Positions 54,640-63,768 of a DNA stretch of 64,000 nucleotides are shown here, one piece after another; the first letter of the stretch is position 1; every line of letters begins with the position of its first letter. The position numbers were made by a program, and so were the translations under genes. The notes under the pieces were generated by a model. The model searched no databases, had not been told where the DNA came from, and worked only from the letters and a program-made list of their open reading frames with translations. The stretch lies in the NCBI GenBank assembly GCA_030529855.1, contig JAUMWC010000001.1, positions 94,823-158,822 of the forward strand. Reading direction: 5' to 3'. The DNA is from Gemella sp. (lineage in GTDB: Bacteria > Bacillota > Bacilli > Staphylococcales > Gemellaceae).

Positions 54640-55659
54640 TTACTCGTTTCTATCACTTGCAAATTGTTGTAAAAATCTTACATCATTTGTGTAGAATGAT
54701 CTAATATCACTTATTCCATATTTAAGCATAGCTATACGCTCAGGTCCCATACCAAAGGCAAATCCTGAGTATTCTTCTGGATCAAATCCTGCCATTTCTA
54801 ATACTCTAGGGTGTACCATACCAGCTCCTAAAATCTCTAGCCATTTTGTATTTCCTTCTGCATCTTGTCCCCAAGAGATATCTACCTCTACTGATGGTTC
54901 AGTGAACGGGAAGAATGATGGACGTAATCTTATTTGTCTATCTTCTCCAAATAATGATTTGATTAGGTACTCTAATGTTCCTTTTAAATCTGAGAACTTG
55001 ATATCTTTATCTACTACTAATCCTTCAATTTGAGTGAATTGGTGAGAGTGAGTTGCATCATCGTTATCACGTCTGAATACTTTACCTGGACAGATGATTT
55101 TTACTGGACCTTGACCATTTGCTTTTAACATTTCTCTAGCTTGTACTGGAGAAGTTTGTGTTCTCATTAATAATTCATTAGTAATGTAGAATGAGTCTTG
55201 CATATCTCTTGCTGGGTGATCTTTTGGTAAGTTTAACATTTCAAAGTTAAATTTATCAGTTTCAACTTCAGGACCTTCAGCCACTGAATATCCCATAGAT
55301 ATGAATAATTCTTCAATTTCTTCTACTACTTTGTTTAGTGGGTTCATTCCACCTAGTTTAATTTCTTTTGCTGGAAGTGTCACATCAATATCTTCACTTG
55401 CTAATTTTGCTTCTACTGCTTTTCTTACTAATTCTTCTTTAGCTGCTTCAATGTGATCATTAATAAATGTCTTAACTTCATTTACAGCTTTACCAAAAGC
55501 AGGTCTTTCTTCTGGAGAAAGGTCTTTCGCTCCTTTCATTACCTCTGTAAGACTTCCTTTTTTCCCTAAAAATTTAACTTTTAAATCATAAAGTGACTTT
55601 TCGTCAGTTACTGTTTCTACTAATTTTAGATATTCTTCTTTAATATGTTCTAAATTCAT
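54640..55659 (-). CDS. pheS: Phenylalanyl-tRNA synthetase alpha subunit
   Basis: 339-residue class II synthetase subunit. Motif 2 region [18 protein letters not shown] and motif 3 [14 protein letters not shown] are intact, with the phenylalanine pocket [12 protein letters not shown]. An N-terminal coiled coil binds tRNA. The ATG at 55659 has AAGGAG and is used; the longer reading frame upstream runs through the T-box leader. Confidence 0.96.
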   Translation of the reverse strand: MNLEHIKEEYLKLVETVTDEKSLYDLKVKFLGKKGSLTEVMKGAKDLSPEERPAFGKAVNEVKTFINDHIEAAKEELVRKAVEAKLASEDIDVTLPAKEIKLGGMNPLNKVVEEIEELFISMGYSVAEGPEVETDKFNFEMLNLPKDHPARDMQDSFYITNELLMRTQTSPVQAREMLKANGQGPVKIICPGKVFRRDNDDATHSHQFTQIEGLVVDKDIKFSDLKGTLEYLIKSLFGEDRQIRLRPSFFPFTEPSVEVDISWGQDAEGNTKWLEILGAGMVHPRVLEMAGFDPEEYSGFAFGMGPERIAMLKYGISDIRSFYTNDVRFLQQFASDRNE

Positions 55660-55676
55660 TGTTATCTCCTTAATAT

Positions 55677-55880
55677 AAATAAAAAAGTCCCTGGAATAAA
55701 TCCAGGGACGAATTATCGTGGTACCACCCATTTTTAAGAGTATCTTACTACCCTCCTCAAACGGTCTTTAACGTAACCACACGATCCTACTCACTCTTAG
55801 CTTATAGGACTACTCATAAGCTGAAAATATATAATCTCTTCTTCAATTCTCTCAGTCTAGGAATTGTTTCCTGTAAGATT
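55677..55880 (-). promoter_or_regulatory. T-box leader, phenylalanine specifier (pheST)
   Basis: The T-box GGTGGTACCACG lies at about 55728-55717. The specifier loop reads TTTTCAG, giving codon TTC (Phe), with GAGAGAA as AG-bulge equivalent. The terminator is the inverted repeat at about 55685-55710 with U6. The -10 is probably TATAAT upstream near 55887 with a poor -35. Confidence 0.88.
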
Positions 55881-55908
55881 TAATTATATACCGTCTTAAT
55901 CATCGTTT

Positions 55909-56694
55909 TTATAATTCTTCTTTTGAAAATATGTATTCTAGGAAGTATTCTTTTAATACTTTAATATAAGTACCTTTCATTCCTAGAGATTTTGATTCTA
56001 TAATACCTGCTGACTCAAGTTTTCTAAGGGCATTTACAATTACAGATCTTGTAATACCTACTCTATCAGCTATCTTAGATGCAATAAGTAAACCTTCTGT
56101 TCCATCTAATTCTTTAAAGATGTGGTCTACTGCTTCTTTTTCTGATGTAGATAAAGAATTCATTGACATTACAACTAAGTCTTTATCTCTCGCCACATTC
56201 TTCTCTTTGTCTTGTTTTTCGTGAAGTATTTCTATACCTACTACTGTAGAAGAGTACTCTGCTAATACTAGGTCTTCTTCTTCAAAGTTTTTGTTTAATT
56301 TACCTATTACTAGTGTTCCAAGACGTTCCCCAGCACCTCTAATAGGTAATACTACAGTGAATGTTTTTCCATCAAATCTTTCTTCTTCTTCAATTGGGAA
56401 GATAGAAAGCTCGTGTCTAAAGGGAATATCTGTTTTTGTTGAATATACTTTTAAAGCTGCTTGTAAATAATCCTTAGTTACATATCCTGTTTTTATCATA
56501 TCATCTAAACGTTGGTTTGAATAATCTATACTTGAATCGTAACCTAAAATTCTTCCATCATTATCAATAATATACACAACAGAGTCTAGTATTGGACTTA
56601 ATCTCATAGCCATTGCTTCGAAATCAACTTTATCGTGACGTCCTTCTTGCAATATGGCGCTTATTTTTCTTGTTCTTTGTAATAAACTTGCCAT
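55909..56694 (-). CDS. codY: Global transcriptional regulator CodY
   Basis: 261-residue nutritional repressor. The N-terminal GAF domain (about 1-150) binds branched-chain amino acids and GTP in most Firmicutes (streptococcal forms ignore GTP). The C-terminal winged helix is ASKIADRVGITRSVIVNALRKLESAGIIES (about 205-235). The ATG at 56694 (MASLLQRTRKIS) has GGAGG upstream and fits CodY's normal length; the ORF extends 12 bases further. A CodY-like box in its promoter suggests autoregulation. Confidence 0.95.
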   Translation of the reverse strand: MASLLQRTRKISAILQEGRHDKVDFEAMAMRLSPILDSVVYIIDNDGRILGYDSSIDYSNQRLDDMIKTGYVTKDYLQAALKVYSTKTDIPFRHELSIFPIEEEERFDGKTFTVVLPIRGAGERLGTLVIGKLNKNFEEEDLVLAEYSSTVVGIEILHEKQDKEKNVARDKDLVVMSMNSLSTSEKEAVDHIFKELDGTEGLLIASKIADRVGITRSVIVNALRKLESAGIIESKSLGMKGTYIKVLKEYFLEYIFSKEEL

Positions 56695-56724
56695 AAATTC
56701 CTCCATAATGTTTTAATCATAATT

Positions 56725-56753
56725 ATTATACAATTTTTCAGATAAATTGTAAA
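56725..56753 (-). promoter_or_regulatory. codY promoter with CodY-like box in the spacer
   Basis: TTTACA (56753-56748), 17-base spacer, TATAAT (56730-56725). The spacer contains ATTTATCTGAAAAAT (minus strand, 56747-56733), three mismatches from AATTTTCWGAAAATT. Confidence 0.55.
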
Positions 56754-56768
56754 TAATTTTATATAACA

Positions 56769-58076
56769 TTATAGAGAATTTTTAGAAAATTCTGCTAAAA
56801 CTTCTAAAGAACGTTCTGCATATTTAGTATATTTCTCTTTTTTATCCTTGATTCTTACATCAAGAGGCTTGATAATACCAAAGTTCGCGTTGATTGGTTG
56901 GAAGTTTTTGCTTGTTGAATCTACGATATAATTAGCCATAGCTCCTATCATAGTTTCTGTTGGGAATACAATCTCTTTTCCTGATTGGTTGTTGATTGCG
57001 TTTAATGCTGCAACAATTCCTGAGGCAGCAGATTCTACATATCCTTCTACCCCTGTCATTTGCCCAGCAAAGTAGATGTTATCTTCTTCTATTAATTGGT
57101 AAGTTCTTCTTAATAGTGTTGGTGAGTTTAGGTATGTATTTCTGTGCATTACTCCATATCTTACGATATTAGCATTTTCAAGACCTGGAATCATAGAGAT
57201 AATTCTCTTTTGCTCTCCCCATTTAAGATGTGTTTGGAATCCTACTATATTGTATAGAGTTCCTTCTGCATTATCTTGACGTAATTGAACTACTGCATAA
57301 GGACGTTTCCCTGTTTTTGGATCTTCTAACCCTACAGGCTTCATAGGTCCGAATAGCAGAGTTTTTTCTCCACGTCTAGCCATTTCTTCAAAAGGCATAC
57401 ATCCTTCGAAATAAATTTCTTTTTCAAATTCTTTAAGTGGTGCAACTTCTGCATTGATTAATTCGTTGTAGAATGCTTCGAATTCTTCTTTTGTCATTGG
57501 ACAGTTCAGGTAAGCTGCTTCACCTTTATCGTAACGTGATTTTAGATATACTTTATCCATATTTAATGAATCTTTTTCTAAAATTGGAGCTGCTGCATCG
57601 TAGAAGTATAGACCTGTTTGCTTAGTATATTTCTTAATATCTTCTGATAATGAATCAGATGTTAATGGTCCTGTCGCTACGATTACTGGGTTATCTCCTT
57701 TAGGAATTTCTTTTAATTCTTCTTCGATAACTGTAATGTTAGGGTGATTCTTAATTTTTTCTGTTATTAAAGCTGAGAAAGACTCTCTATCTACTGCTAG
57801 TGCTCCACCAGCTGGTACTTGAGTAGCATCTGCACAAGAAATAATTAAAGAGTTTAATCTTCTCATTTCTTCTTTTAATAATCCTACACCATTAGTAACA
57901 TCGTTTCCTCTTAATGAGTTTGAACATACTAACTCTGCAAATTTTTCTGTTTTGTGAGCTGGTGTCATTTTCTTAGGACGCATTTCATATAATTCTACTT
58001 TTACTCCGCGCTCTGCGATTTGCCAAGCCGCTTCAGAACCAGCTAATCCAGCACCTATTACGATAATTTTTTCCAT
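56769..58076 (-). CDS. trmFO: Methylenetetrahydrofolate-tRNA-(uracil-5-)-methyltransferase
   Basis: 435-residue flavoenzyme that makes m5U54 in tRNA with methylene-THF as carbon source. FAD loop [16 protein letters not shown] (about 5-20), [11 protein letters not shown] with catalytic Cys about 51, and the second Cys in [15 protein letters not shown] near 220. AGGAG precedes the ATG. Its promoter overlaps a palindrome just downstream of the MarR gene. Confidence 0.95.
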   Translation of the reverse strand: MEKIIVIGAGLAGSEAAWQIAERGVKVELYEMRPKKMTPAHKTEKFAELVCSNSLRGNDVTNGVGLLKEEMRRLNSLIISCADATQVPAGGALAVDRESFSALITEKIKNHPNITVIEEELKEIPKGDNPVIVATGPLTSDSLSEDIKKYTKQTGLYFYDAAAPILEKDSLNMDKVYLKSRYDKGEAAYLNCPMTKEEFEAFYNELINAEVAPLKEFEKEIYFEGCMPFEEMARRGEKTLLFGPMKPVGLEDPKTGKRPYAVVQLRQDNAEGTLYNIVGFQTHLKWGEQKRIISMIPGLENANIVRYGVMHRNTYLNSPTLLRRTYQLIEEDNIYFAGQMTGVEGYVESAASGIVAALNAINNQSGKEIVFPTETMIGAMANYIVDSTSKNFQPINANFGIIKPLDVRIKDKKEKYTKYAERSLEVLAEFSKNSL

Positions 58077-58113
58077 TTGTATCTCCTAAATTTATAATAT
58101 AATTATGTATTTA

Positions 58114-58153
58114 ACTTGTAAAATTATAATGTATATACTTGTAATTTACAAGT
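58114..58153 (-). promoter_or_regulatory. trmFO promoter covered by a palindromic operator
   Basis: Minus-strand TTGTAA (58151-58146), 17-base spacer, TATAAT (58128-58123). ACTTGTAATTTACAAGT at 58137-58153 has perfect 8-base arms around one central base and covers the -35. A half-site ACTTGTAA recurs at 58114-58121 past the -10. MarR-family operators have TTG..CAA palindromes of this kind. Confidence 0.6.
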
Positions 58154-58154
58154 T

Positions 58155-58637
58155 TTATATATTATCTCTTTCTAGAATTTTTTTATACTCTTCTTTTAGA
58201 TGTTCTAAAACATTCCCTAAACTTTTATTAAGAACTATACTTTCTTCTTCTGTTATTTTTTCAAGAAGTTTATCACCTAAAATATTGTGATATTTATCAT
58301 GTAAAGCTAATGTCTCTTTTGCTTTTTCTGTAATCTCTACTCTTACGATTCTTCCATCTTGTTCATCTCTAGATTTTGTTAAATATCCTTTTTTGATTAA
58401 CTTACTTGCATTGATAGAGAAGGTAGATTTAGTTATTAACATTGTTTTAGCAATATTAGTTACTGTGTTGTTTTCTCCAGAATTTACTACAGCTTCTAAT
58501 AAGTGTACCTCTGTAACACTCAAGGTTGATCCCCCGTGTTGCAATTGTTTTTCTTGTATATATAAAATATATTTAAATAAATCTCTTACTAATTCATTAG
58601 CAATTTCTGCTGTTCTTTCCTTACTGATAATACTCAC
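58155..58637 (-). CDS. fabT: FabT-like MarR-family regulator
   Basis: About 160 residues. MarR winged helix TVTNIAKTMLITKSTFSINASKLIKKGYLTKSRDEQDGRIV (about 60-100) is similar in sequence and layout to streptococcal FabT, the acyl-ACP-dependent fab repressor. The GTG at 58637 overlaps its own GGAG; an ATT at 58631 sits five bases from it. It directly follows birA near the fab cluster, not first as in streptococci. A palindrome lies just after its stop. FabT identity is a moderate inference. Confidence 0.75.
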   Translation of the reverse strand: MSIISKERTAEIANELVRDLFKYILYIQEKQLQHGGSTLSVTEVHLLEAVVNSGENNTVTNIAKTMLITKSTFSINASKLIKKGYLTKSRDEQDGRIVRVEITEKAKETLALHDKYHNILGDKLLEKITEEESIVLNKSLGNVLEHLKEEYKKILERDNI

Positions 58638-58641
58638 TCCT

Positions 58642-59400
58642 CTACTTTTTTCTTATACTTACTTCCCCACTTGTTAGTGGAATCATTTCTCCAGACTTAT
58701 CTACTAATAAATGTCCATATTTATTTATTAGTATTGCTACTGCTGAAAAACTTTCGTTATTGATATGTACATCTATTTCTTTACCTATTATATTAGATAC
58801 TTTTTTGTATAATTCTAGATACTTCGAATCATCTTCTAAGTACTTATCTAAATAATCAATAATTTTTGCCGCTAATAGACCTTCTTCTATCTCTACATCT
58901 CTTAAGTTTTCAATTGATGATGCTATATCAACTAAATCTGGTGTGAATTCTTGTTTCTTGGTATTTAGTCCTAGACCTATGATCACATACTCTAATTCAT
59001 TATTAGTTGTTATTGAGCTTTCACACAGGATTCCACCAACTTTTTTATCACCCAGAATTAAATCATTCACCCATTTTAATTCTAAATCAATACCATATAG
59101 TTCTTTTACTGCTGAATAAACTGCTGTTGATGTTAGTATACTAACCTTCAGTAATTCTTCATAAGAAAAATTAGGTTTGATTAGTACTGACATATACAGA
59201 CCTGTATCTTTTTGAGAAAGGAATTCTTTTCCGTTTCTTCCACGACCTGCAACTTGTTCTCTTGAAATTACAATATGATTGTATTTCTTCTCATCGGCAT
59301 ATTTCTTTATATAGTCCATAGTAGAGTCTAAACTTTCTACTAATTCAAATGTATATTTTGCATTAAGATTATTTTGTAATTGTTCCTTAGATATGACCAT
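58642..59400 (-). CDS. birA: Biotin-[acetyl-CoA-carboxylase] ligase (no DNA-binding domain)
   Basis: 252 residues, a class I biotin-protein ligase lacking the N-terminal helix-turn-helix of BirA repressors. Biotin/ATP loop GRGRNGKEF (about 57-65), substrate segment KWVNDLILGDKKVGGIL and a C-terminal SH3-like domain. It biotinylates acetyl-CoA carboxylase. Own promoter (TTGGAA 59459-59454, 17-base spacer, TATAAT 59436-59431). Confidence 0.92.
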   Translation of the reverse strand: MVISKEQLQNNLNAKYTFELVESLDSTMDYIKKYADEKKYNHIVISREQVAGRGRNGKEFLSQKDTGLYMSVLIKPNFSYEELLKVSILTSTAVYSAVKELYGIDLELKWVNDLILGDKKVGGILCESSITTNNELEYVIIGLGLNTKKQEFTPDLVDIASSIENLRDVEIEEGLLAAKIIDYLDKYLEDDSKYLELYKKVSNIIGKEIDVHINNESFSAVAILINKYGHLLVDKSGEMIPLTSGEVSIRKK

Positions 59401-59463
59401 CGTTTACTCTCCTAAATAAATACTTATATAATTATATTATAATTTATTCGACTTTCCAAATCT

Positions 59464-59504
59464 TAGAAAAAAAGTGGGTAAATTTTTTTAAAAATTTGCC
59501 CACT
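59464..59504 (-). terminator. Terminator of the fab cluster
   Basis: Stem GTGGGTAAATTTTT with AAAAATTTGCCCAC (59474-59503, one G-U), with U run on the minus strand. Ends transcription right after fabZ, separating fab from birA. Confidence 0.8.
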
Positions 59505-59510
59505 CTCGTC

Positions 59511-59939
59511 TTATCCTATTGCACACATTATTTCTCCAGAACAAGCTACTTGTCCATCAACTGTAGCTTTTACTTCTGCGATAAATATGTTTCTCTTAGA
59601 TGAAGTAAATGTTACTTCTAATTTCATTACATCTCCTGGTATTACCTGACGTCTGAATCTCATCTTGTTTATACCAGCAAAATAAGCAATTTTATTTTTA
59701 TATTCTTCTTTTGATAATAGTAAGACACACCCTGTTTGAGCTAATGCTTCTACGATTAGAACTCCTGGAAAAACGTGTTTTTCCGGAAAGTGTCCTAAAA
59801 ATTGCATTTCGTTTGCTGTAACAGCTTTTGTTCCTATTATGTTTGTTCCCTCTTCATTTATATAATCAATTCTATCTACTAATAGAAATGGATATCTGTG
59901 TGGAATAATTTCTTGTATCTGATTAGAGTTATAAATCAT
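59511..59939 (-). CDS. fabZ: 3-hydroxyacyl-ACP dehydratase FabZ
   Basis: 142-residue hotdog-fold dehydratase. Catalytic His in HRYPFLLVDRI (about 14) and Glu in PGVLIVEALAQTG (about 62). It lies three bases after fabF. Confidence 0.95.
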   Translation of the reverse strand: MIYNSNQIQEIIPHRYPFLLVDRIDYINEEGTNIIGTKAVTANEMQFLGHFPEKHVFPGVLIVEALAQTGCVLLLSKEEYKNKIAYFAGINKMRFRRQVIPGDVMKLEVTFTSSKRNIFIAEVKATVDGQVACSGEIMCAIG

Positions 59940-59942
59940 TTT

Positions 59943-61175
59943 TTATTCCTCCCACTTTTTAAATATTAAACTTGTATTGTGACCACCAAATCCTAGTGAA
60001 TTACTCATTGCATATTTAATATCTTTTTCTACTGGTGTATTTTTGATTACATTTAAATCACACTCTTCATCATCAACCATATGGTTAATGGTAGCTGGTA
60101 AGAATGATTCTTTTAAAGCTAGAGACGTAATGATTGCTTCAATAGCTCCAGATGCCCCTAGTAAGTGCCCAGTATTTGATTTTGTAGATGAAATGTGTAA
60201 GTTTGGTGCGTGATCTTTAAATGCATATTTTAATGCTAATGTTTCTGATTTATCATTTAATGGAGTAGATGTTCCGTGAGCATTGATATATTCTATATCT
60301 TCTGCATTAATTCCAGCATCTTTAATAGCTTTTAGCATAGCTCCACCTGCTCCTGACCCGTCTGATGATGGTGACGTAATGTGGTTTGCATCACAAGTAG
60401 CTCCGTATCCAACTATCTCTGCATAGATTTTTGCCCCACGTTTTTTAGCGTGTTCTAATTCTTCTAATACTAAAACAGCTGCTCCTTCTCCCATAACAAA
60501 TCCTGCTCTTTCTTTATCAAAAGGAATTGATGCACGGTTTTTGTCAGTTGTTTCGTTAAGAGCACGCATATTAGCAAATCCTGCGATTGCTAGTGGCACT
60601 ATTGATGCTTCTGCTCCACCTGCGAAAGCTGCATCTAGTTGACCGTAGCGAATTTTCCAAAAAGCTTCTCCAATAGCATCAGCTGATGCTGCACAAGCTG
60701 TTACAACACTTGAACATTGGCCCTTAGCTCCAGTATCAATAGCTACTGTTCCTGCAGCTAAATTGATAAGAGTCATTGGGATAAAGTATGGCGATACTCT
60801 TGATGGTCCTCTTTCTTTTAGAGTATCTTGCATAGTAGTCGTTGTTTCAAATCCACCAATACCACTTGATAAGATTACTCCTGTGTTTTCTTTATCTAAT
60901 TCATCGGCATTTGCATCATTGTATGCTTGCTTAGCAGCAATTCTAGCAAATTGTGTAAATCTATCGTTGAATTTTAATTCTCTCTTTGTGAAGTATTCTT
61001 CCATATTTAGGTCTTTTACTTCAGCTGCTAGTTTTACCTTGTGGTCTGTTGTATCAAATAATGTTATCTCATCGATACCACATTTTCCTGCTTTGATTCC
61101 TGACCAAAATTCTTCTAGATTGTTTCCTACTGGTGATACTACACCCATTCCACTTATAACTACTCTTCTTGTCAT
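59943..61175 (-). CDS. fabF: 3-oxoacyl-ACP synthase II FabF
   Basis: 410-residue condensing enzyme. Cys-His-His triad: Cys in VTACAASAD (about 163), His in NAHGTSTPLNDKSE (about 300) and His in SNTGHLLGASG (about 337). Elongates acyl chains by adding malonyl-ACP. Eight bases after fabG. Confidence 0.96.
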   Translation of the reverse strand: MTRRVVISGMGVVSPVGNNLEEFWSGIKAGKCGIDEITLFDTTDHKVKLAAEVKDLNMEEYFTKRELKFNDRFTQFARIAAKQAYNDANADELDKENTGVILSSGIGGFETTTTMQDTLKERGPSRVSPYFIPMTLINLAAGTVAIDTGAKGQCSSVVTACAASADAIGEAFWKIRYGQLDAAFAGGAEASIVPLAIAGFANMRALNETTDKNRASIPFDKERAGFVMGEGAAVLVLEELEHAKKRGAKIYAEIVGYGATCDANHITSPSSDGSGAGGAMLKAIKDAGINAEDIEYINAHGTSTPLNDKSETLALKYAFKDHAPNLHISSTKSNTGHLLGASGAIEAIITSLALKESFLPATINHMVDDEECDLNVIKNTPVEKDIKYAMSNSLGFGGHNTSLIFKKWEE

Positions 61176-61183
61176 AATTTCTC

Positions 61184-61918
61184 CTATATTAGCATTCCGC
61201 CATCTACGTTTATTACTTGTCCTGTGATGTAACTTGAAGCATCACTTGCTAAAAATGATACAAGATTGGCTACATCTTCTACGCTTCCTAATTTTCTCAT
61301 TGGGATTTGTGAGTAGACTGCTTCTTTAGCCTTGTCTGTCATTTGCTCTGTCATTTCTGTTTCTATAAATCCAGGTGCTACTGCATTACATCTGATGTTT
61401 CTTGTTACTAATTCTTTGGCCACTGATTTTGTCATACCAATCATACCAGCTTTAGATGCTGAATAATTTACCTGTCCAGCATTTCCAGATACACCAACAA
61501 CTGACGTCATATTGATAATGTTTCCTGATTTTTGTTTAAGCATAATTTTTGACACGTGCTTAACACAGTTAAAGGCACCTTTTAGGTTTATATCAATTAC
61601 ATCATCAAAGTCTTCTTCTTTCATTCTAAGTAGTAGACCATCTCTTGTTATTCCAGAGTTGTTTACTAATACATCGATTCTTCCAAAGTCTTCTACAATT
61701 TTGTTAAAGGCTTCTTCTGTTTCTTTATAGTCTGCTACGTTGAACTTATAGACATCAGCTTTAACACCAAATTCTTCACACTCTTCTTTTGTTGCTAATG
61801 CTCTTTCGTAAGAACCATTGTAGTTCAAAACTAAGTCAAATCCATCTTTAGCAAGTTTGATAGCTACTGCTCTTCCTATTCCACCACTTGCTCCTGTTAC
61901 TACTGCTACCTTAGACAT
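61184..61918 (-). CDS. fabG: 3-oxoacyl-ACP reductase FabG
   Basis: 244-residue SDR reducing 3-oxoacyl-ACP. TGASGGIGRAVA (about 8-19), NNSGITRDGLLLRM and YSASKAGM (Tyr-Lys) are typical. It overlaps the fabD end by 8 bases, suggesting translational coupling. Confidence 0.95.
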   Translation of the reverse strand: MSKVAVVTGASGGIGRAVAIKLAKDGFDLVLNYNGSYERALATKEECEEFGVKADVYKFNVADYKETEEAFNKIVEDFGRIDVLVNNSGITRDGLLLRMKEEDFDDVIDINLKGAFNCVKHVSKIMLKQKSGNIINMTSVVGVSGNAGQVNYSASKAGMIGMTKSVAKELVTRNIRCNAVAPGFIETEMTEQMTDKAKEAVYSQIPMRKLGSVEDVANLVSFLASDASSYITGQVINVDGGMLI

Positions 61919-62810
61919 TTAATTCCTCCACTAAATCATCTATTGATTTTTCACTTTCAATATTATAAATTTTCACATTAGAATTTATTTGTTTAATAAG
62001 TCCACTTAATACCTTACCTGGTCCTATTTCTACAAAAGTATCTACTCCATTTTCAATCATATATTCTACTGATTGCATAAATCTTACACTAGATTTGATT
62101 TGATTTTTTAGTAGACTGGCTACTTCTTCATCAGATTCAGTCCCCAGAGTATTGTAGACAACTTTTTTGTTAGTCTCATTAAAGTTATAATTCTTTAACA
62201 CAGAATATAATTCTTCACTTGCTCCTACTAGATAGTCAGAGTGAAAAGCACCAGAAACATTTAGTTTTATTGCTCTGATTTTTTGTTCTTTAAAGAGTTC
62301 TACTGCTCTATCAATAGATTCTAAAGATCCTGTAAGAACAATTTGTTTTGGTGAGTTGTAGTTAGCAATTTGTAAATTATCTAGACTAGCTACAACTTCA
62401 TTAATTTTTTCTAAGTCTGCATTCATTACAGCTAACATTCCAGTTGTTCCTTGCGGAAGTGCATCTGCCATAATTTGCCCACGTTTCTTAACAATTTCTA
62501 GCGTGTCCTCTAAAGATAATACTCCTGAATATGCTAGGGCTGAGTACTCTCCAAGACTTAACCCTGCTACATAGTCTGCTTCTATTCCTTTTGATTTCAA
62601 AATATTAGCAATTCCTAATGAAGTCGCAACTATTGCTGGTTGAGCGTTCAAGGTATTGTCCAAGTCTTCCTTAGGCCCTTCTATAATAATATTTTGTAAA
62701 TTGTCATCTAATTTAGAAAAAATTTCTTTGTAAGGAGCTTGTGGTAATAAGTCCGTTCCCATTCCTACCTTTTGAACTCCTTGTCCTGCAAATACAAATG
62801 CAATAGTCAT
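61911..62810 (-). CDS. fabD: Malonyl-CoA:ACP transacylase FabD
   Basis: 299 residues. Active-site Ser in GLSLGEYSALAYSG (about 85) and His in SGAFHSDYL (about 185), with N-terminal FAGQGVQKVGMG. It transfers malonyl groups to ACP. 12 bases after fabK. Confidence 0.95.
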   Translation of the reverse strand: MTIAFVFAGQGVQKVGMGTDLLPQAPYKEIFSKLDDNLQNIIIEGPKEDLDNTLNAQPAIVATSLGIANILKSKGIEADYVAGLSLGEYSALAYSGVLSLEDTLEIVKKRGQIMADALPQGTTGMLAVMNADLEKINEVVASLDNLQIANYNSPKQIVLTGSLESIDRAVELFKEQKIRAIKLNVSGAFHSDYLVGASEELYSVLKNYNFNETNKKVVYNTLGTESDEEVASLLKNQIKSSVRFMQSVEYMIENGVDTFVEIGPGKVLSGLIKQINSNVKIYNIESEKSIDDLVEELNV

Positions 62811-62822
62811 ATCTTACCTCTT

Positions 62823-63758
62823 TTAGTATCCTAATTTCTCATTTAATTTAGCAAATTCTTCTTTTGAGTGCGTCATTATTTCTTCAAAAATCTCTGCTAA
62901 TGTTTTTTCTTCTTTTACAAGTCCTGCAATTTGTCCAAGCATTACTGAACCAGTCTTAACATCCCCATCTAATACTGCTCTTCTTAGTGAACCTAGTGTT
63001 AAGTGCTCTAACTCATCACGACTAGATACTGTTTTTTCTAATTCTAAGTACTCTTTTGTCATCTTGTTTCTTAAAGCACGTACTGGAGCGTTAAATTTAC
63101 GCCCTGTTACAACTGTATCAATGTCTTTAGCCTTGATTACAGCATTTTTGTATTCTTGATGAACGATACATTCTTTAGATGCTAGTAATCTTGTTCCGAT
63201 TTGAACACCCACTGCACCTAGAGCGATTGCTGCGTTAAATCCACGCCCATCTGCAATACCACCAGCAGCCACTACTGGAATAGAAACTGCATCTACAATT
63301 TGGGGGATTAAGGCCATTGTTGTGATTTCTCCAACATGACCACCTGCTTCTGTCCCTTCAGCGATTAAGGCATCTACTCCTAGTCTCTCCATTCTTTTTG
63401 CTAGAGCTACTGATGGAACAACTGGGATAATCTTGATTCCTTTTTCTTGAAGTCTTGGGACATAAGGTCCTGGGTTACCAGCTCCTGTAGTTACTACTGG
63501 TGCACCTTCTTCAATAATTACATCCACAATTGCATCACAGTGTGGGTTCATTAACATAACATTTACAGCAAATGGCTTGTCAGTTAATTCTTTACATTTT
63601 CTGATTGATTCTCTAACTTGATCTGCATTCATAGCACCTGTCGCAATCGTTCCAAGTCCACCTACGTTTGATACAGCAGCTGCAAATTCTGCTGTTGCAA
63701 TATTAGCCATCGCTCCTTGAAAAATTGGATATTTAATATTTAATAATTTGTTAATCAT
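62823..63758 (-). CDS. fabK: FMN-dependent enoyl-ACP reductase FabK
   Basis: 311-residue TIM-barrel flavoenzyme with QGAMANIATAEFAAAVSN near the N-terminus and FMN/phosphate loops EGTEAGGHVG and AGGIADGRGFNAAIALGA. It is related to nitronate monooxygenases, but the fab context supports FabK, which replaces FabI in streptococci. It starts 10 bases after the fabH stop, so acpP is not between them. Confidence 0.93.
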   Translation of the reverse strand: MINKLLNIKYPIFQGAMANIATAEFAAAVSNVGGLGTIATGAMNADQVRESIRKCKELTDKPFAVNVMLMNPHCDAIVDVIIEEGAPVVTTGAGNPGPYVPRLQEKGIKIIPVVPSVALAKRMERLGVDALIAEGTEAGGHVGEITTMALIPQIVDAVSIPVVAAGGIADGRGFNAAIALGAVGVQIGTRLLASKECIVHQEYKNAVIKAKDIDTVVTGRKFNAPVRALRNKMTKEYLELEKTVSSRDELEHLTLGSLRRAVLDGDVKTGSVMLGQIAGLVKEEKTLAEIFEEIMTHSKEEFAKLNEKLGY

Positions 63759-63768
63759 TTCTTACTCC

